Of a stretch of 64,000 bases of DNA, positions 42,267-52,439 are shown piece by piece. The first letter of the stretch is position 1, and each line of letters starts with the position of its first letter. Position numbers and translations under genes: made by a program. The stretch covers positions 1 to 64,000 of the forward strand of contig CAJNDS010002699.1 of NCBI GenBank assembly GCA_905221605.1. Direction: 5' to 3'. The DNA comes from Symbiodinium natans. Its lineage: Eukaryota; Sar; Dinophyceae; Suessiales; Symbiodiniaceae. The notes below the pieces were generated by a model that ran no database searches, was not told where the DNA came from, and saw only the letters and a program-made list of their open reading frames with translations.

Positions 42267-43690
42267 GCGAGTTTAAATGGTTGGGGTCAACGGACATCGC
42301 AACGCTATTTTCTCCAACGGGAGTTGCGAGCACAGTGAAGTTGCTCTCAGCAATGTTTGTGTCGTCGAACGACCACATCCTCGGAAGCATCGACGTAGGA
42401 GATGCCTACTTGATGGTAGAACAAGAAGAACCAACAGTCGTCGAAGTCGACGGAAAGTACTATGAACTCGGATTCACGTTGCCAGGGCAACGGATAGGAT
42501 CAAGCGCATGGTTCAACAAGCTGAAAGGATACCTCGAAGAGTATGGACTCAATTCCGACGAAGGACTACCAGCTTTGTTTTACAGGAGACAAGAAAAAGG
42601 AAAAGCTGGAATGGTTGTGTTGTCGCACGTTGATGACATGGAACTGTACGCGACAGAGAAAGAGTTCCAAGGATTGATCGAGTTCCTGAGAAAGAAGAAG
42701 TTGAAGATCAAGGTCGAAGGACCGTTGCGAGAGCAAGAAGGTTCAATGAGTTTTCTGAAGAGAGGATTCAGCGCAGTAAACGATGGAGATGTCGAGATCA
42801 CGATGAATTCCAAGTACATCGAAGGATTGACCGAAGTGTTGGAGTTGGAAAATTCGTATCCAAAGAAACTGCCATGCCCAGCGGACAATGGAAGGACAAT
42901 GCAAGCGAAGAAAGGAGGAATGGACCCGCTCTCGGAAGCAGATCATCACACGTACAGGAAAGGTGTAGGTATACTGTTGTACTTAGCACCAGAACGGCCC
43001 GATCTGATGTACGTGCTGAAGAAACTTTCAACGAAGCTAGCAGCGCCTGTGGAAGCCGACATGGAACTGCTGAGGCATGCTGCGAAGTATCTGAAAGGTA
43101 CACCCGACGTGTCACTGATACACAAGAAGAGCTACCCAGGAAGAAGTTTCATCGAAGAGCGAAATGAGAGAAAAGATGAAGAAGTCGAGAGAAATGTTTA
43201 TGAACAAGAGTCACTGTTGGAGATAGTGACGGATTCTGATTGGGCAGCCGACAGAGAGTCGAGGCAAAGCGTGTCGTGTGGAGCGATCATGCTGAATGGA
43301 AATCTGATTCATTTTCAGAGCAAGCGGCAGAAGAGCATAGCTCTCAGCTCATGCGAAGCGGAGACTATCGCCGCAACGTCAATACTTTCTGAAGGAGTGT
43401 TTCCTGAAAGCATTGTTGACGAGAATCCTCGGAAAAGAACCAAAGATGGTGATGTATTCAGATTCGAGCAGTTCAAGACAACTGATTGCTCGGAAAGGAC
43501 TGGGGAAAGCCCGTCATCTCGACGTTGATCTGTTATGGATCCAGAGCATCCCGAGGTTGATCATCAAAGCGATCAAAGGAAAGGACAACCCAGCTGATCT
43601 GGGAACAAAGAGTTTAAGCAAAGACAAGATCCGAAAGTACATGACAAGCCTCGGATATGTAGGAGAGTTTGTGGACCAAGAAGAAGTTGA
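42267..43690 (+). pseudogene. Copia RT core and RNase H
   Basis: Continues the RT cut by E2. Motif A is G-S-I-D-V-G-D-A-Y-L-M (about 42383-42415). The catalytic motif is H-V-D-D at 42626-42637. RNase H shows T-D-S-D-W-A-A-D (about 43228-43251), then S-S-C-E-A-E (about 43348). A shift near 43430 leads to S-D-S-S-S-S-R (about 43455), H-L-D-V-D-L-L-W-I-Q and N-P-A-D-L-G-T-K. All blocks are in the Copia order. Without the shift and upstream breaks the enzyme would look complete. Confidence 0.88.
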
Positions 43691-45381
43691 AAGGAATGTA
43701 CAAGCGCGAAGAACGAACGGCAATGGCCGAAGCGGCAATGGCCGACGAATGAACGATGAGCGATTGGCGAAGATCATACAAGCCGTAACGATGGCTGTGT
43801 TGATAGGAATGGGAGAAGCCAAGAAAGCCAAGAAAGAAGATCAAGGACCGGGAATAGTCATGTGTATCATGATCGGTTGTGTGACATGCATGGTTTGTTG
43901 CAAAGTTTATCCCGCAGCCGTTTTCTTGCTCAAGCGAGTAGGAAGAAAGGAAAAGAAGAAAGAAAGGAGAACGATGGAAGAAGAGAAGACCCGCGAACAA
44001 ATGATGGAAGAGAAGGTTGAAGAGCTAAGGGAAATGAGAATTGGAGCCGAGGAAAACAGGAAGAAGTTACTGGAGAATGCTCCAAAGGAAGAAGAAAAGG
44101 CTGAAGAGCCAAAGGAAGAGTCCAAAGAAGAACCGAAGGAGGAGAAGAAAGAGAAGAAAGGAAAGAAGAAGGAGAAGGATTCGTCGTGCAGTGATTCTGC
44201 AAGCGAGTCATCCTCAAGCGAGTCAAGTTCGAGCGACGAGAAAAAGGAGAAGAAAGAAGAAAAGGACCAAAAGGAAGACAAGGACCAGAAGGAAGACAAG
44301 GACCAGAAAGAAGACAAGGACCAGGAAGAAGTCAAGGACCAGGAAGAAGTCAAGGACCAGGAAGAAGTCAAGGGTCAGGAAGAAGCGCCTGAGAAGGCGG
44401 ACAAAGAAGGAAAGGAAGAGGAAGAGAAAAAGGAGGAAGAGGCCGAGAAGACCGAAGACGATGAAAGATACGTCCTCCTGGCAAAGGAAGGCCTATGGCC
44501 AACGATCTTAAGCTCAATGCAGATGGACGAGAAGGGAGCAAAGATGCTCGAAGAGACAGGGATCGATGGCGACGCCCTAAGGTCCGAAGCGACGCAGAGA
44601 ATGTTCCAAGAGTTCAAGGAGACGATGGAGAGTCCAGTCGTGAAGATCCCAACGGGATATGGAACAAGGGTGCAACAATGGGTTGGCAGCCCTGAAAGAG
44701 CAAGAAGAAGATGAGAAGGACTCTGACGACTTGATGTACGAAGATGTCGCCAACGCAGAAAAGGAAGCGGAAGATTACGGTCGAATTTTCGAAGAAAGAC
44801 CGAGAGTGTCCTTACTCGAGCGAATGCGCAAAAGGAAGATGGCCGAAGGAGCCAGCGAGGCAGAGTCAATGGCTGCAGGCTCGGAACGGCATGTGAAGAC
44901 GAAGGCAATGCCAAAGCCGTTGAAGCTACGCAAGGAAATGGCAGAAGTCGTGCAAGTTGATGATGCCGTTGAAGAGAAGAAGAATGAAGGTGAAGGAAAG
45001 GAGAAAAGGAAAGAAGAGCCAGACCTGAGCAAGGTCAACCCAAGATGGCTTTTGAAGTCAAGTGAAAAGAGCACCCGAAGCGAAAAGGAGACGGGAACGC
45101 GCCAGTCCGGATGCTTTTTCTGCAAGGGATCGCATCGTGCGATCAAGTGCCAAGAGATGCTGGATTTGGCAAAGGAGATCACGGGAAAGGTGCCAAGTTT
45201 CGATTGGCGAGAGAAAGAGAAGCGTGGTCTCTGGTGCAAGTGGTGCTGGTACACCACCAAGAACCCGTCTGAGCACACGGGGTGGGGAAGCCATACCCAC
45301 CAAAGGTGTTGGTACCAGAAGCAAGGCCAAGAGAATGAGGCCAAAGCCAAAGCCGAAAAGGAAAGGAAAGGAAGTCAATGA
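43691..45381 (+). CDS. Copia 3'-terminal ORF with membrane segment, K/E-rich region and Cys motifs
   Basis: The RNase H frame does not stop but runs on to 44714, then continues in another frame to 45381. A hydrophobic segment of about 27 residues (about 43853-43935, 'VMCIMIGCVTCMVCC') is flanked by charged residues and could span a membrane. A long K/E-rich region follows, with tandem 'KDQKED' and 'KDQEEV' repeats (about 44265-44375). The end holds C-F-F-C-K-x2-H-x4-C (about 45112-45150) and W-C-K-W-C-W with later H-x-H-x2-C-W (about 45235-45315). Copia elements usually end at RNase H. An envelope-like role cannot be claimed from one hydrophobic segment. Family unknown. Confidence 0.5.
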
Positions 45382-46255
45382 GGAAGTCCAGAAGATGGTG
45401 GATATGAGCGAGAGACCTGCCGAGCCAAAAGGAATGCCACCGAATCCCCAATGGGGGATGGAGACGCTCAAGAAGCGAAAGGAGCCGGAGACACCAGGAC
45501 CAACCGTCGAAGAAGTCCAAACGAGCGATGAAGAAGCGAAGAAGAAGCAAGCGAAGGAGAACATCAAGAAGATCAAGAGAGAAGAAAGGAGAAAGGAGCG
45601 TGAAGAGAAGAAGAAGGCAAAGAAGCAAGAGAAGAAGGCAAGGAAGGAAGAGAAGTAAAAGGCCAAGGGAAGCGAGGCCAAGGAGCCGACAGCCGAGATC
45701 GTCCGATAAAGAGGATCTGTAAGCGCTGAAGATCTGAAAAGGATGAGGGCGAAGGCCCAGGATTCTGAGGGCAATGGCCCAAATACCGCATTTTGCGAAG
45801 ACCGAAAGGTAGAAATCAGTTTCACAAACGTTTCACCAAGCCAATGGCAAAATTGGAAGGTGCTTTGAAAAGCAAAGAGACAATGCAAAAGCCGCTTGTG
45901 AGAAAGGAGTGCAGTGGTCTCGTGTTTCAAAAGAAGCTACGAAGCAATGGTATGATGGTTTTGTTGCAAGCCACGGAGCACCACGAACGAAAGCACAAGT
46001 TTCAAAGAAACGAAATGCTGAGTGACTGCTGGGCTACGACGAGCTCGACACTGGCGAGAAAAAGTGAGTGCAAGCAGTAGAATCGATTTGGTGCACGTAG
46101 AGTTACAGTTGCACAGAAGTGTTTCAAATTGCTCCAGGAGCCAAAGAAGAAAGAAGAAGGTTTACCCGAAGGGGTATGAGAAAAAGGAAAGATGGGCTCA
46201 ACGGAGCATGAGAGAAAAGTGAGAAGGTGTTTGAAAATCGTTTCACCCAACGAGT
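45382..46255 (+). other. Copia 3' untranslated region
   Basis: Purine-rich sequence between the last ORF and the 3' LTR. Several frames stay open only because of the A/G bias ('aagaag' runs). I see no motif. Confidence 0.6.
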
Positions 46256-46268
46256 TTCAAAGAGGGCG
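46256..46268 (+). other. Putative polypurine tract
   Basis: 'tttcaaagagggcg' directly precedes the 3' LTR. The AAAGAGGG core has the position and composition of a plus-strand primer site. Confidence 0.55.
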
Positions 46269-46405
46269 TAACAAACATTTCACTTTTCATGCCCGACTGT
46301 ATATATAGGCTCAAGCACCGCCCCTCGTGGAAAGCCGCGAGTAGAGAAAAAGTGCAAGGAGAACTTGTGTTCTAGGAAAGGTTAAGAGTAGCCTTTAAAC
46401 TTTTA
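46269..46405 (+). repeat. 3' LTR of the Copia element
   Basis: 137 bp, two differences from the 5' LTR. Satellite sequence resumes immediately after it. Confidence 0.95.
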
Positions 46406-48200
46406 CAATCCTACTAAAAGTAAAGAGAGAGGGAGGAATTTTTTCTGGATTTCCCGCGAAATCAGTAAAGCGGTAATTTCTGGGTCCAACCGGCACAACC
46501 GGCACAGGTGGGTTTTCGAGATGCAAACTCCCGATTTCCCGTAAAATTAGTAAAATAGTAAAATAGTAAAATCTGGGTCGGACCGGCACAGGTGGATTTT
46601 CGAGATGCAAACTGCTGAGCCAATGGAGGAAATCCTATTAAAAGTAAAGAGAGAGGGAGGAAGTTTCTCTGGATTTCGCGCGAAATCAGTAAAGCGGTAA
46701 TTTCTGGGTCCAACCGGCGCAGGTGGGTTTTCGAGATGCAAACTCCCGATTTACCGTAAAATTAGTAAAATAGTAACAAAATGAAATAGTAAAATCTGGG
46801 TCGGACCGGCGCAGGTGGGTTTTCGAGATGCAAACTGCTGAGCCCGTGGAGGAAATCCTATTAAAAGTAAAGCGAGAGGGAGGAATTTTCTCTGGATTTC
46901 ACGCGAAATCAGTAAAGCGGTAATTTCTGGGTCCAACCGGCACAACCGGCACAGGTGGGTTTTCGAGATGCAAACTCCCGATTTCCCGTAAAATTAGTAA
47001 AATAGTAAAAAAGTAAAATCTGGGTCGGACCGGCGCAGGCGGGTTTTCGAGATGCAAACTGCTGAGCCCGTGGAGGAAATCCTATTAAAAGTAAAGAGAC
47101 AGGGAGGAATTTTCTCTGGATTTCGCGCGAAATCAGGAAAGCGGTAATTTCTGAGTCCAACCGGCACAGGTGGGTTTTCGAGATGCAAACTCCCGATTTC
47201 CCGTAAAATTAGTAAAATAGTAAAATAAATAGTAAAATAGTAAAATAGTAAATAGTAAAATAGTAAATAGTAAAATAGAAAAATAGTAAAATAGTAAAAT
47301 AGTAAAATAGTTAAATAGTAAAATAGTAAACTAGTAAACTAGTAAACTAGTAAACTAGTAAACCAGTAAACTAGTAAACTAGTAAAATAGTAAAATAGTA
47401 AAATCGTAAAATAGTAAAATAGTAAAATAGTAAAGTAGTAAACTAGTAAAATAGTAAAATAGTAAAATAGTAAAATAGTAAAATAGTAAAATAGTAAAAT
47501 AGTAAAATAGTAAAATAGTAAAATAGTAAAATAGTAAAATCTGGGTCGGACCGGCACAGGTGGGTTTTCGAGATGCAAACTTCTGAGCCCGTGGAGGAAA
47601 TCCTATTAAAAGTAAAGAGACAGGGAGGAATTTTCTCTGGATTTCGCGCGAAATCAGTAAAGCGGTAATTTCTGGGTCCAACCGGCACAACCGGCACAGG
47701 TGGGTTTTCGAGATGCAAACTCCCGATTTCCCGTAAGATTAGTAAAATAGTAACAAAATGAAATAGTAAAATCTGGGTCAGACCGGCACAGGTGGGTTTT
47801 CGAGATGCAAACTGCTGAGCCCGTGGAGGAAATCCTATTAAAAGTAAAGAGAGAGGGAGGAATTTTCTCTGGATTTCGCGCGAAATCAGGAAAGCGGTAA
47901 TTTCTGGGTCCAACCGGCACAGGTGGGTTTTCGAGATGCAAACTCCCGATTTCCCGTAAAATTAACAAAATAGTAAATAGTAAAATAGTAAAATAGTAAA
48001 ATAGTAAAATAGTAAAATAGTAAAATAGTAAAATAGTAAAATAGTAAAATAGTAAAAGAGTAAAATAGTAAAATAGTAAAATAGTAAAATCTGGGTCGGA
48101 CCGGCACAGGTGGGTTTTCGAGATGCAAACTGCTGAGCCCGTGGAGGAAATCCTATTAAAAGTAAAGAGACAGGGAGGAATTTTCTCTGGATAATAGAAT
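46406..48200. repeat. Satellite array, right part
   Basis: The same unit as 2129-4320 in the same orientation, with AGTAAAAT minisatellites at about 47210-47545 and 47960-48090. Some units carry 'ccggcacaaccggcacagg', a small extra duplication not seen on the left. This is the other half of the array that Copia split. Confidence 0.93.
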
Positions 48201-48206
48201 CCTGGT

Positions 48207-48303
48207 CCGACATGCAAGGTTGGGTTTTCGAGATGCAAACGGCTTGGTGCCATGCATCTCGGGCGCGCGCTTTGCATCTCGAAAACCCAACCTTGCATGT
48301 CGG
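48207..48303. repeat. Perfect 33-bp inverted repeat at satellite end
   Basis: Arms 48207-48239 and 48271-48303 are exact reverse complements over 33 bases (starting 'ccgacatgcaaggttggg'), with a 31-base loop. The arms include the satellite word 'ggttttcgagatgcaaa', so a satellite end was duplicated in inverted orientation. Mitochondrial-type sequence starts about 15 bases later. Confidence 0.9.
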
Positions 48304-48317
48304 ATGCCGCAGTCCCA

Positions 48318-48690
48318 AAACTTACTCCTTTACATATAGTACCTGAATGGTATTTCTTATGCCAATATGCTGTGTTAAAAGCTGTACCAAATACAAATGC
48401 AGGATCCATTATCTTATTTACTTGTATCTTCATCCTATTTTACTTTATGAGAAGTCTTTCAATGTCATTCTATTTTATAATGAAGAGTCCAGTAGATTTA
48501 ATGGTTTTTCTCTGTGCTTTTGGTTTCTTTCACTTTTTTCTTTTATTTGGATAGGTGGTCAATTTCCTATAGACAACTTTCTATCTTATGGTCGTATCTT
48601 GACATTACATCATTATCTTCTTCTTTTCTGGTGTGTACTTCGTTGTCTTCTTTCGCTCAGTATATTCGCTCTTTCACACACTTCGTACCA
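48318..48690 (+). pseudogene. cob: Nuclear copy of mitochondrial cytochrome b fragment
   Basis: The translation begins 'LTPLHIVPEWYFLCQYA', which includes the PEWY motif of the cytochrome b Qo site. It is followed by L-K-A-V-P-N, hydrophobic helices, then G-G-Q-F-P-I-D-N-F-L-S-Y-G-R. One frame runs to 48554, and the continuation is in another frame after a T run near 48540. The region is far more AT-rich than its surroundings. It covers only the C-terminal part of the protein. Dinoflagellate mitochondrial genomes hold many cob fragments, so a fragment could have been transferred as such. A fragment assembled from mitochondrial reads is the alternative. Confidence 0.85.
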
Positions 48691-48900
48691 TTATTCTATT
48701 ATCTGTACACGCGGCAATAAGTTTATTCGTGAAGCCGCGATAATAATAATAATCATAATATTGTAAGGGCTTATAATTTAGTATATTTTATAAGGATTAC
48801 GCATGAAAATATACTAAATTACTAGCCCGTGTACTGCGTTCTCTCCATTATTGTATTTCGCGCGTCTTAAATTCCTTGCAAATACAATAATTGAGTTCAC
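48691..48900. repeat. AT-rich hairpins next to the cob fragment
   Basis: Two clean stem-loops: 48775-48789 with 48806-48820 (15 paired bases, 'aatttagtatatttt'), and 48847-48858 with 48880-48891 (12 paired bases, 'attattgtattt'). Such inverted repeats are typical of dinoflagellate mitochondrial non-coding DNA, so the insert probably continues to about 48900. Confidence 0.7.
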
Positions 48901-49429
48901 TTCGTAGTTTTAAGATTAACGGGTGGTGGCAGCGCACCGTTGAGGCCTTGCGCCCGTTTCTGCCTGTGCAGGAACTCTCTCAGGCGGTTGCTCATGTCGG
49001 GCGTGCGTTTGGGCCACCCGTGCTCCTCTCTCCTTCACAGCTGCGCTTCAGCGAGTGGGCAGGGCAACGCCATGCCCAGGTCACCTCACTCGCGGATGCG
49101 GGCGGCCACGGCCCATCATCAGGGACACTACCTCGCAGCGCCTTTGCAGGAAGCGCTGCTCACCGCGCTCTTGGGAACACCAGCTGTCACTGCCCTCGCG
49201 CAATGTCATTGCCCTCGCGCAATGGGTCGACGGCGAGCGGCACGATCGCGCCTCTGGGCCCGAGCAGAACGCTGCTCGTGCCGGCGCGGGCACGGGCGCG
49301 AGGCAGATGCTGAGGCTGAGTGTGCGTTTGAGCCACGTGGCCATGTGCCGCCGATGCGCCTGCTGAGGCGAGCCCGAGCACGAGCGGAACCGCCGCGCTC
49401 CGCGTCGCTGCGGCGTGCGTGTTGGTTTC

Positions 49430-50000
49430 GCACCTTTGGACGGCATCGACCTCTCCGGAGCCGCGTCTTCACGCTCCTGGGTGTCCCTATAGCCGCTTGC
49501 GAGGCGCCCTCCGCACGGCCATGCGAGCAGGCCCGGAATTTATACGGAAAGCACGTCGCCTCAACTGGAGCTCCGGGACTGGAAGCTCTTGCTTCTTGCT
49601 CGGCGCATGCTCTAACATCGCACAGCCGGTGCGACGCGCGTTGCGCCGGGCGAGCTTGTGCGCCGTTGCGAAGTCTTGGCCCGTGGCGAGTGGCCCGCCC
49701 TCCTCCAGGCTGCCTCGCGCACTGCCGCTTCTCCGCATGAGACTGCCCGGAATGTTGCTCCAGATCCCGAAGCTCGGGCGGCACCCGCTGCGGCTCTGGT
49801 CCATCTCGGCGTGCTCTCAGCTGCGGGCCGCCTACCCTCGCAGAACTCCGGGATCCTCAGCGGCGTCCACCCGAGCCGTACAATGCCATGCTTGCGAACT
49901 GGAATGCGTGGGGCTGCTGCAGGACCCTCCGGCGCCACTGTTTCACCCTTGTCCCACACACAAACCATTGAGTCCAGAGACATTTGCCATGGTTGACATG
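49430..50000 (+). pseudogene. LINE-like fragment, region upstream of RT
   Basis: The frame at about 49565-49720 reads L-E-L-R-D-W-K-L-L-L-L-A-R-R-M-L, a TAG/TAA stop, then G-E-L-V-R-R-C-E-V-L-A-R-G-E-W-P. This WKL...RML and RGEW pattern is what I recall from the segment before RT in LINE-like proteins of Symbiodinium. It is broken by at least one stop. The flanking 48900-49430 is GC-rich with shifted frames and is probably more of the same. Confidence 0.5.
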
Positions 50001-50218
50001 TGCCCTTGGATGCAGTAGCACTTGTGCGTGCGGTGTTTTGGTACATGTTGGTACCGAACAAGTTCAAGTGTCGCTGGTTCTTGCTTTTTTGTTCTTGACG
50101 ATATTTTTTCTTCAAAGGTATGCCCTAGACATTCAGCGGGACGACACACCACTTCAAATCCCGCCTGCGCTGACATCTTCAAATGGTTCTGGTCTAGGTG
50201 TCCCGTTTTAGCAGTACT

Positions 50219-50840
50219 TTAGCATTTGAGCAGTATTTTAGCACGGGCACCTCCGGCAATATCCATCTTGCCCCGGAGGGTCGCTACGACTGGGGAGGCA
50301 GCGGCGCGTCCGCATGGCCCAGGCAGGAGCTTGGCGAGGCAGCGAGTCACGTCGGAGTCGTGCGAGGCAACATACTCGGCCGTCGCGCCTGGCGGCAGAG
50401 CGCGAAAAAGGTAGTTGGCCCGCGGGGCGGCGCAGTAGTGCAGCAGCAGCCAGGCAGCCTGCAAATCCCTCACGAGTGGGATTCGTTGGAGCAGGCTCCT
50501 CGCGCTGCGCTAGCCGCAGACGCACGCACGCGTCGCCGCGGACCGTGAGCCCGTGTGCTGTGGCGGGAGCGCCCCGTCCCCCCCCAACGTCCCCCTGCAA
50601 CACTGACAACCCAGGCGGCTCCTCGCCCGCCGCGTTCCATACACACGTCTTGCGACTGTTGAGTTCAACACGTGAATGCGCCCACAGAGCATGTCTGTAC
50701 GCCTTGTAGAGTTCGTGCATCCGCTCCGGCAGGGCGATAATACACGTGTCATCGAGATACCCGAAGATCGCCTCGCCGTCTTTGAAAAATGACAATTCTG
50801 CCAACCCGAATGGCCGCCTGGGCTGCGTCCGGCACATCCG
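50219..50840 (-). pseudogene. LINE-like reverse transcriptase fragment
   Basis: On the minus strand, F-G-Y-L-D-D-T-C-I-I (about 50735-50765) is an RT motif C. It is followed by K-T-C-V-W-N-A-A-G and, after a shift, D-L-Q-A-A-W-L-L-L (about 50445-50470) and P-R-A-N-Y-L-F-R (thumb). The opposite fragments at 52440-53770 have the same D-L-Q-S-A-W-L-L-L block, so they belong to one family. It is truncated and shifted. Confidence 0.7.
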
Positions 50841-50918
50841 CCTGCGTCAGACGCTGCGCGTGTGGTAGAGGTTAGCTCCAAAAAGAATCGCAACAATCGC
50901 TGTCTAGTGCTGGGACTT

Positions 50919-51300
50919 TCAGAGTGAGGTACCAGGTGCAGCAAAAAGTTCCGTGGTAGTTGGTCCGAAGCGCCATGTGCAAACAGTGGGTGTGTCTTTG
51001 GCGGGCACCCTTGAGTTCATATTCACCTTGATGGCCGACAAGGCGACGTCGCGCCCGACACGCGCGCCGGCCTGCGCGCGGGAAGCAAGGACACCAGAGT
51101 TGGAGCAGGCGGCGCGGTGATCTTTGTACTCGTCAAGGAAGCCACGGCAGGAGCAGGCCCGCGGACCGCGGGGAGGCGCAGGCGGAGTCACCGCAAGAGC
51201 AAGACGCGGAAGTGCGGGTCAGGCACGGCAACAATGTCCGACGTGGGCAGAACCGTGAAAACTCCCGCAGCGTGTGGTCCAGTTTGTGACAGCAGCAGCG
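50919..51300 (-). pseudogene. LINE-like C-terminal fragment
   Basis: The minus strand reads G-P-H-A-A-G-V-F and F-R-V-L-L-L-R (about 51200-51280), then D-H-R-A-A-C-S-N-S-G-V-L-A-S-R-A (about 51080-51130). These match the block before the endonuclease-like domain in the plus-strand copy at 53180-53370. It lies upstream, on the same strand, of the RT fragment at 50219-50840, so the two are rearranged pieces and not one element. Confidence 0.6.
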
Positions 51301-51380
51301 TTCGGGACGCGGGTGAAAGATCAACAAGGTGCGCAAGCGTGCGTGATATGAGAGAAGGGTGGCTTGAGTGCTGAAGTTTT

Positions 51381-51480
51381 GTATATGCATATAAATATAA
51401 ATATATAGAAAACATAAGTAAACAAATAAATAAAGAAAAAAACATATATATATATATATATATATGTCTATATATACATA
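51381..51480. repeat. AT-rich microsatellite
   Basis: (TA)n at about 51443-51465, flanked by A-rich 'aaataaataaag' and other AT words. No coding potential. Confidence 0.93.
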
Positions 51481-51619
51481 TCTGAGACGCATTTGTTTCC
51501 ATGTGTGCCTATGCTTCAAGCATTCATGAACTCCCTCTTTACATTGCAGCTTTTGTTTGTGTTGGTTTTTGCTTGGTTAACGGTCGTTTCCGGGTATGCT
51601 GCTCTCAAAGCAAGAAGCA

Positions 51620-52080
51620 GTCAAAACAAGAATGGCGCACGGCACATCGAAGTCGTGTGCAACGGCCTCAATTTGTGGCACCGCACGCAGCGCGCGGTCG
51701 TCAGCCCTGTGACACGCGAGTTGCCGCAAACCGGGGCTGCCACTCACCCTGGCAGCGCCTTACATGCCTTGCGCAATGCGGCGCGCCGCAAGCGGCGGCA
51801 AACTTATCCCGAGCTCGATCGCAGCCGGCGATGCCGACTCGTCGTTTTTGGGCTTGAAGTGGGGGGGCGCTGGGACTCTGAGGCTGCCACCTTCGTTCGC
51901 CTCCTCGTTCGTGCGCGGGCGGCCCGCGCCCCTGCCGCGTTGAGGGCTTCTGTCCAGGCTGCGTGGGTCCTCCGGTGGAGTGGCATCATCTCTGTCGCTG
52001 CGTACCTTCCTCGAGCTCCTCGTCCCGTGTGAGCCCTGTGCTGCCGGCCCACCCCCAGCCTTCCACGAGCTTCCACCTGA
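51620..52080 (+). pseudogene. LINE-like endonuclease-domain fragment
   Basis: H-I-E-V-V-C-N-G-L-N-L-W-H (about 51640-51680) is followed by R-R-K-R-R-Q-T-Y-P-E-L (about 51785-51817) and R-L-V-V-F-G-L-E-V-G-G-R (about 51835-51870). The R-x-E-V-V-x-N-G-L-x-L-W block recurs at about 53478-53512. I read it as the restriction-like-endonuclease-type C-terminal domain of an R2-like LINE. The 5' part is missing. Its N-terminal flank is the AT microsatellite. Confidence 0.6.
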
Positions 52081-52439
52081 CGCCCGCTGGAGCGAGGCCC
52101 CAGCACCGAGCCGTCAGCCGGGCCTAGGACGCCGCCCCGGGAGGGGACCCGTGTTCGCTGGTCCGCCCTCGTCTCGTTTGCAGCCACGCATGCTTTCTGT
52201 GCGAGCCTGTTTGCACTCCCTCTGGCGAACACTGGCAACGTCGATGGAAACATCCCACTCAGGGATGTCTTGGCAGATTGCTCGGCCCCTCCTCCCCTTG
52301 CCAGCCGCGTGCCGTGACAGGGCCACCGCCCGCAACACCCAGCTCCCCCAGCTCCGAGCTCCCTGCCCACCGCCGCCTGGTTTGCTCTCCGCACCCCGTG
52401 CCACCTGTGGGCTGAGACCGCGCTTGAGTTGGGACAAGG

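Larger units (their letters stand above)
4321..46405 (+). mobile_element. Ty1/Copia LTR retrotransposon split by nested insertions
   Basis: Two 137-bp repeats (4321-4457 and 46269-46405) in direct orientation bound the element. Between them, in order, lie gag with a zinc knuckle, an aspartic protease (DSGA), integrase (HHCC-like, D, D, E), and RT (HVDD) with RNase H. Protease, integrase, RT order is the Copia order. Removing the insertions 7628-20527 and 22551-42266 leaves about 9.47 kb. The five bases before the 5' LTR (aaatc) and after the 3' LTR (caatc) agree at four positions, a plausible target duplication. Coding frames are broken at several points, so the copy is probably dead. The LTRs nevertheless differ at only 2 of 137 positions by my count, so integration was recent. 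The coding strand is strongly purine-rich, unlike the inserted elements. Confidence 0.93.

Noticed and set aside
43907-44371. Serine/phenylalanine-rich minus-strand ORF
   Set aside because: Antisense of the K/E-rich Copia region; open because of purine bias, with no motif.
47339-48433. Long minus-strand open frames in the right satellite array
   Set aside because: Same low-complexity artefact as on the left side.
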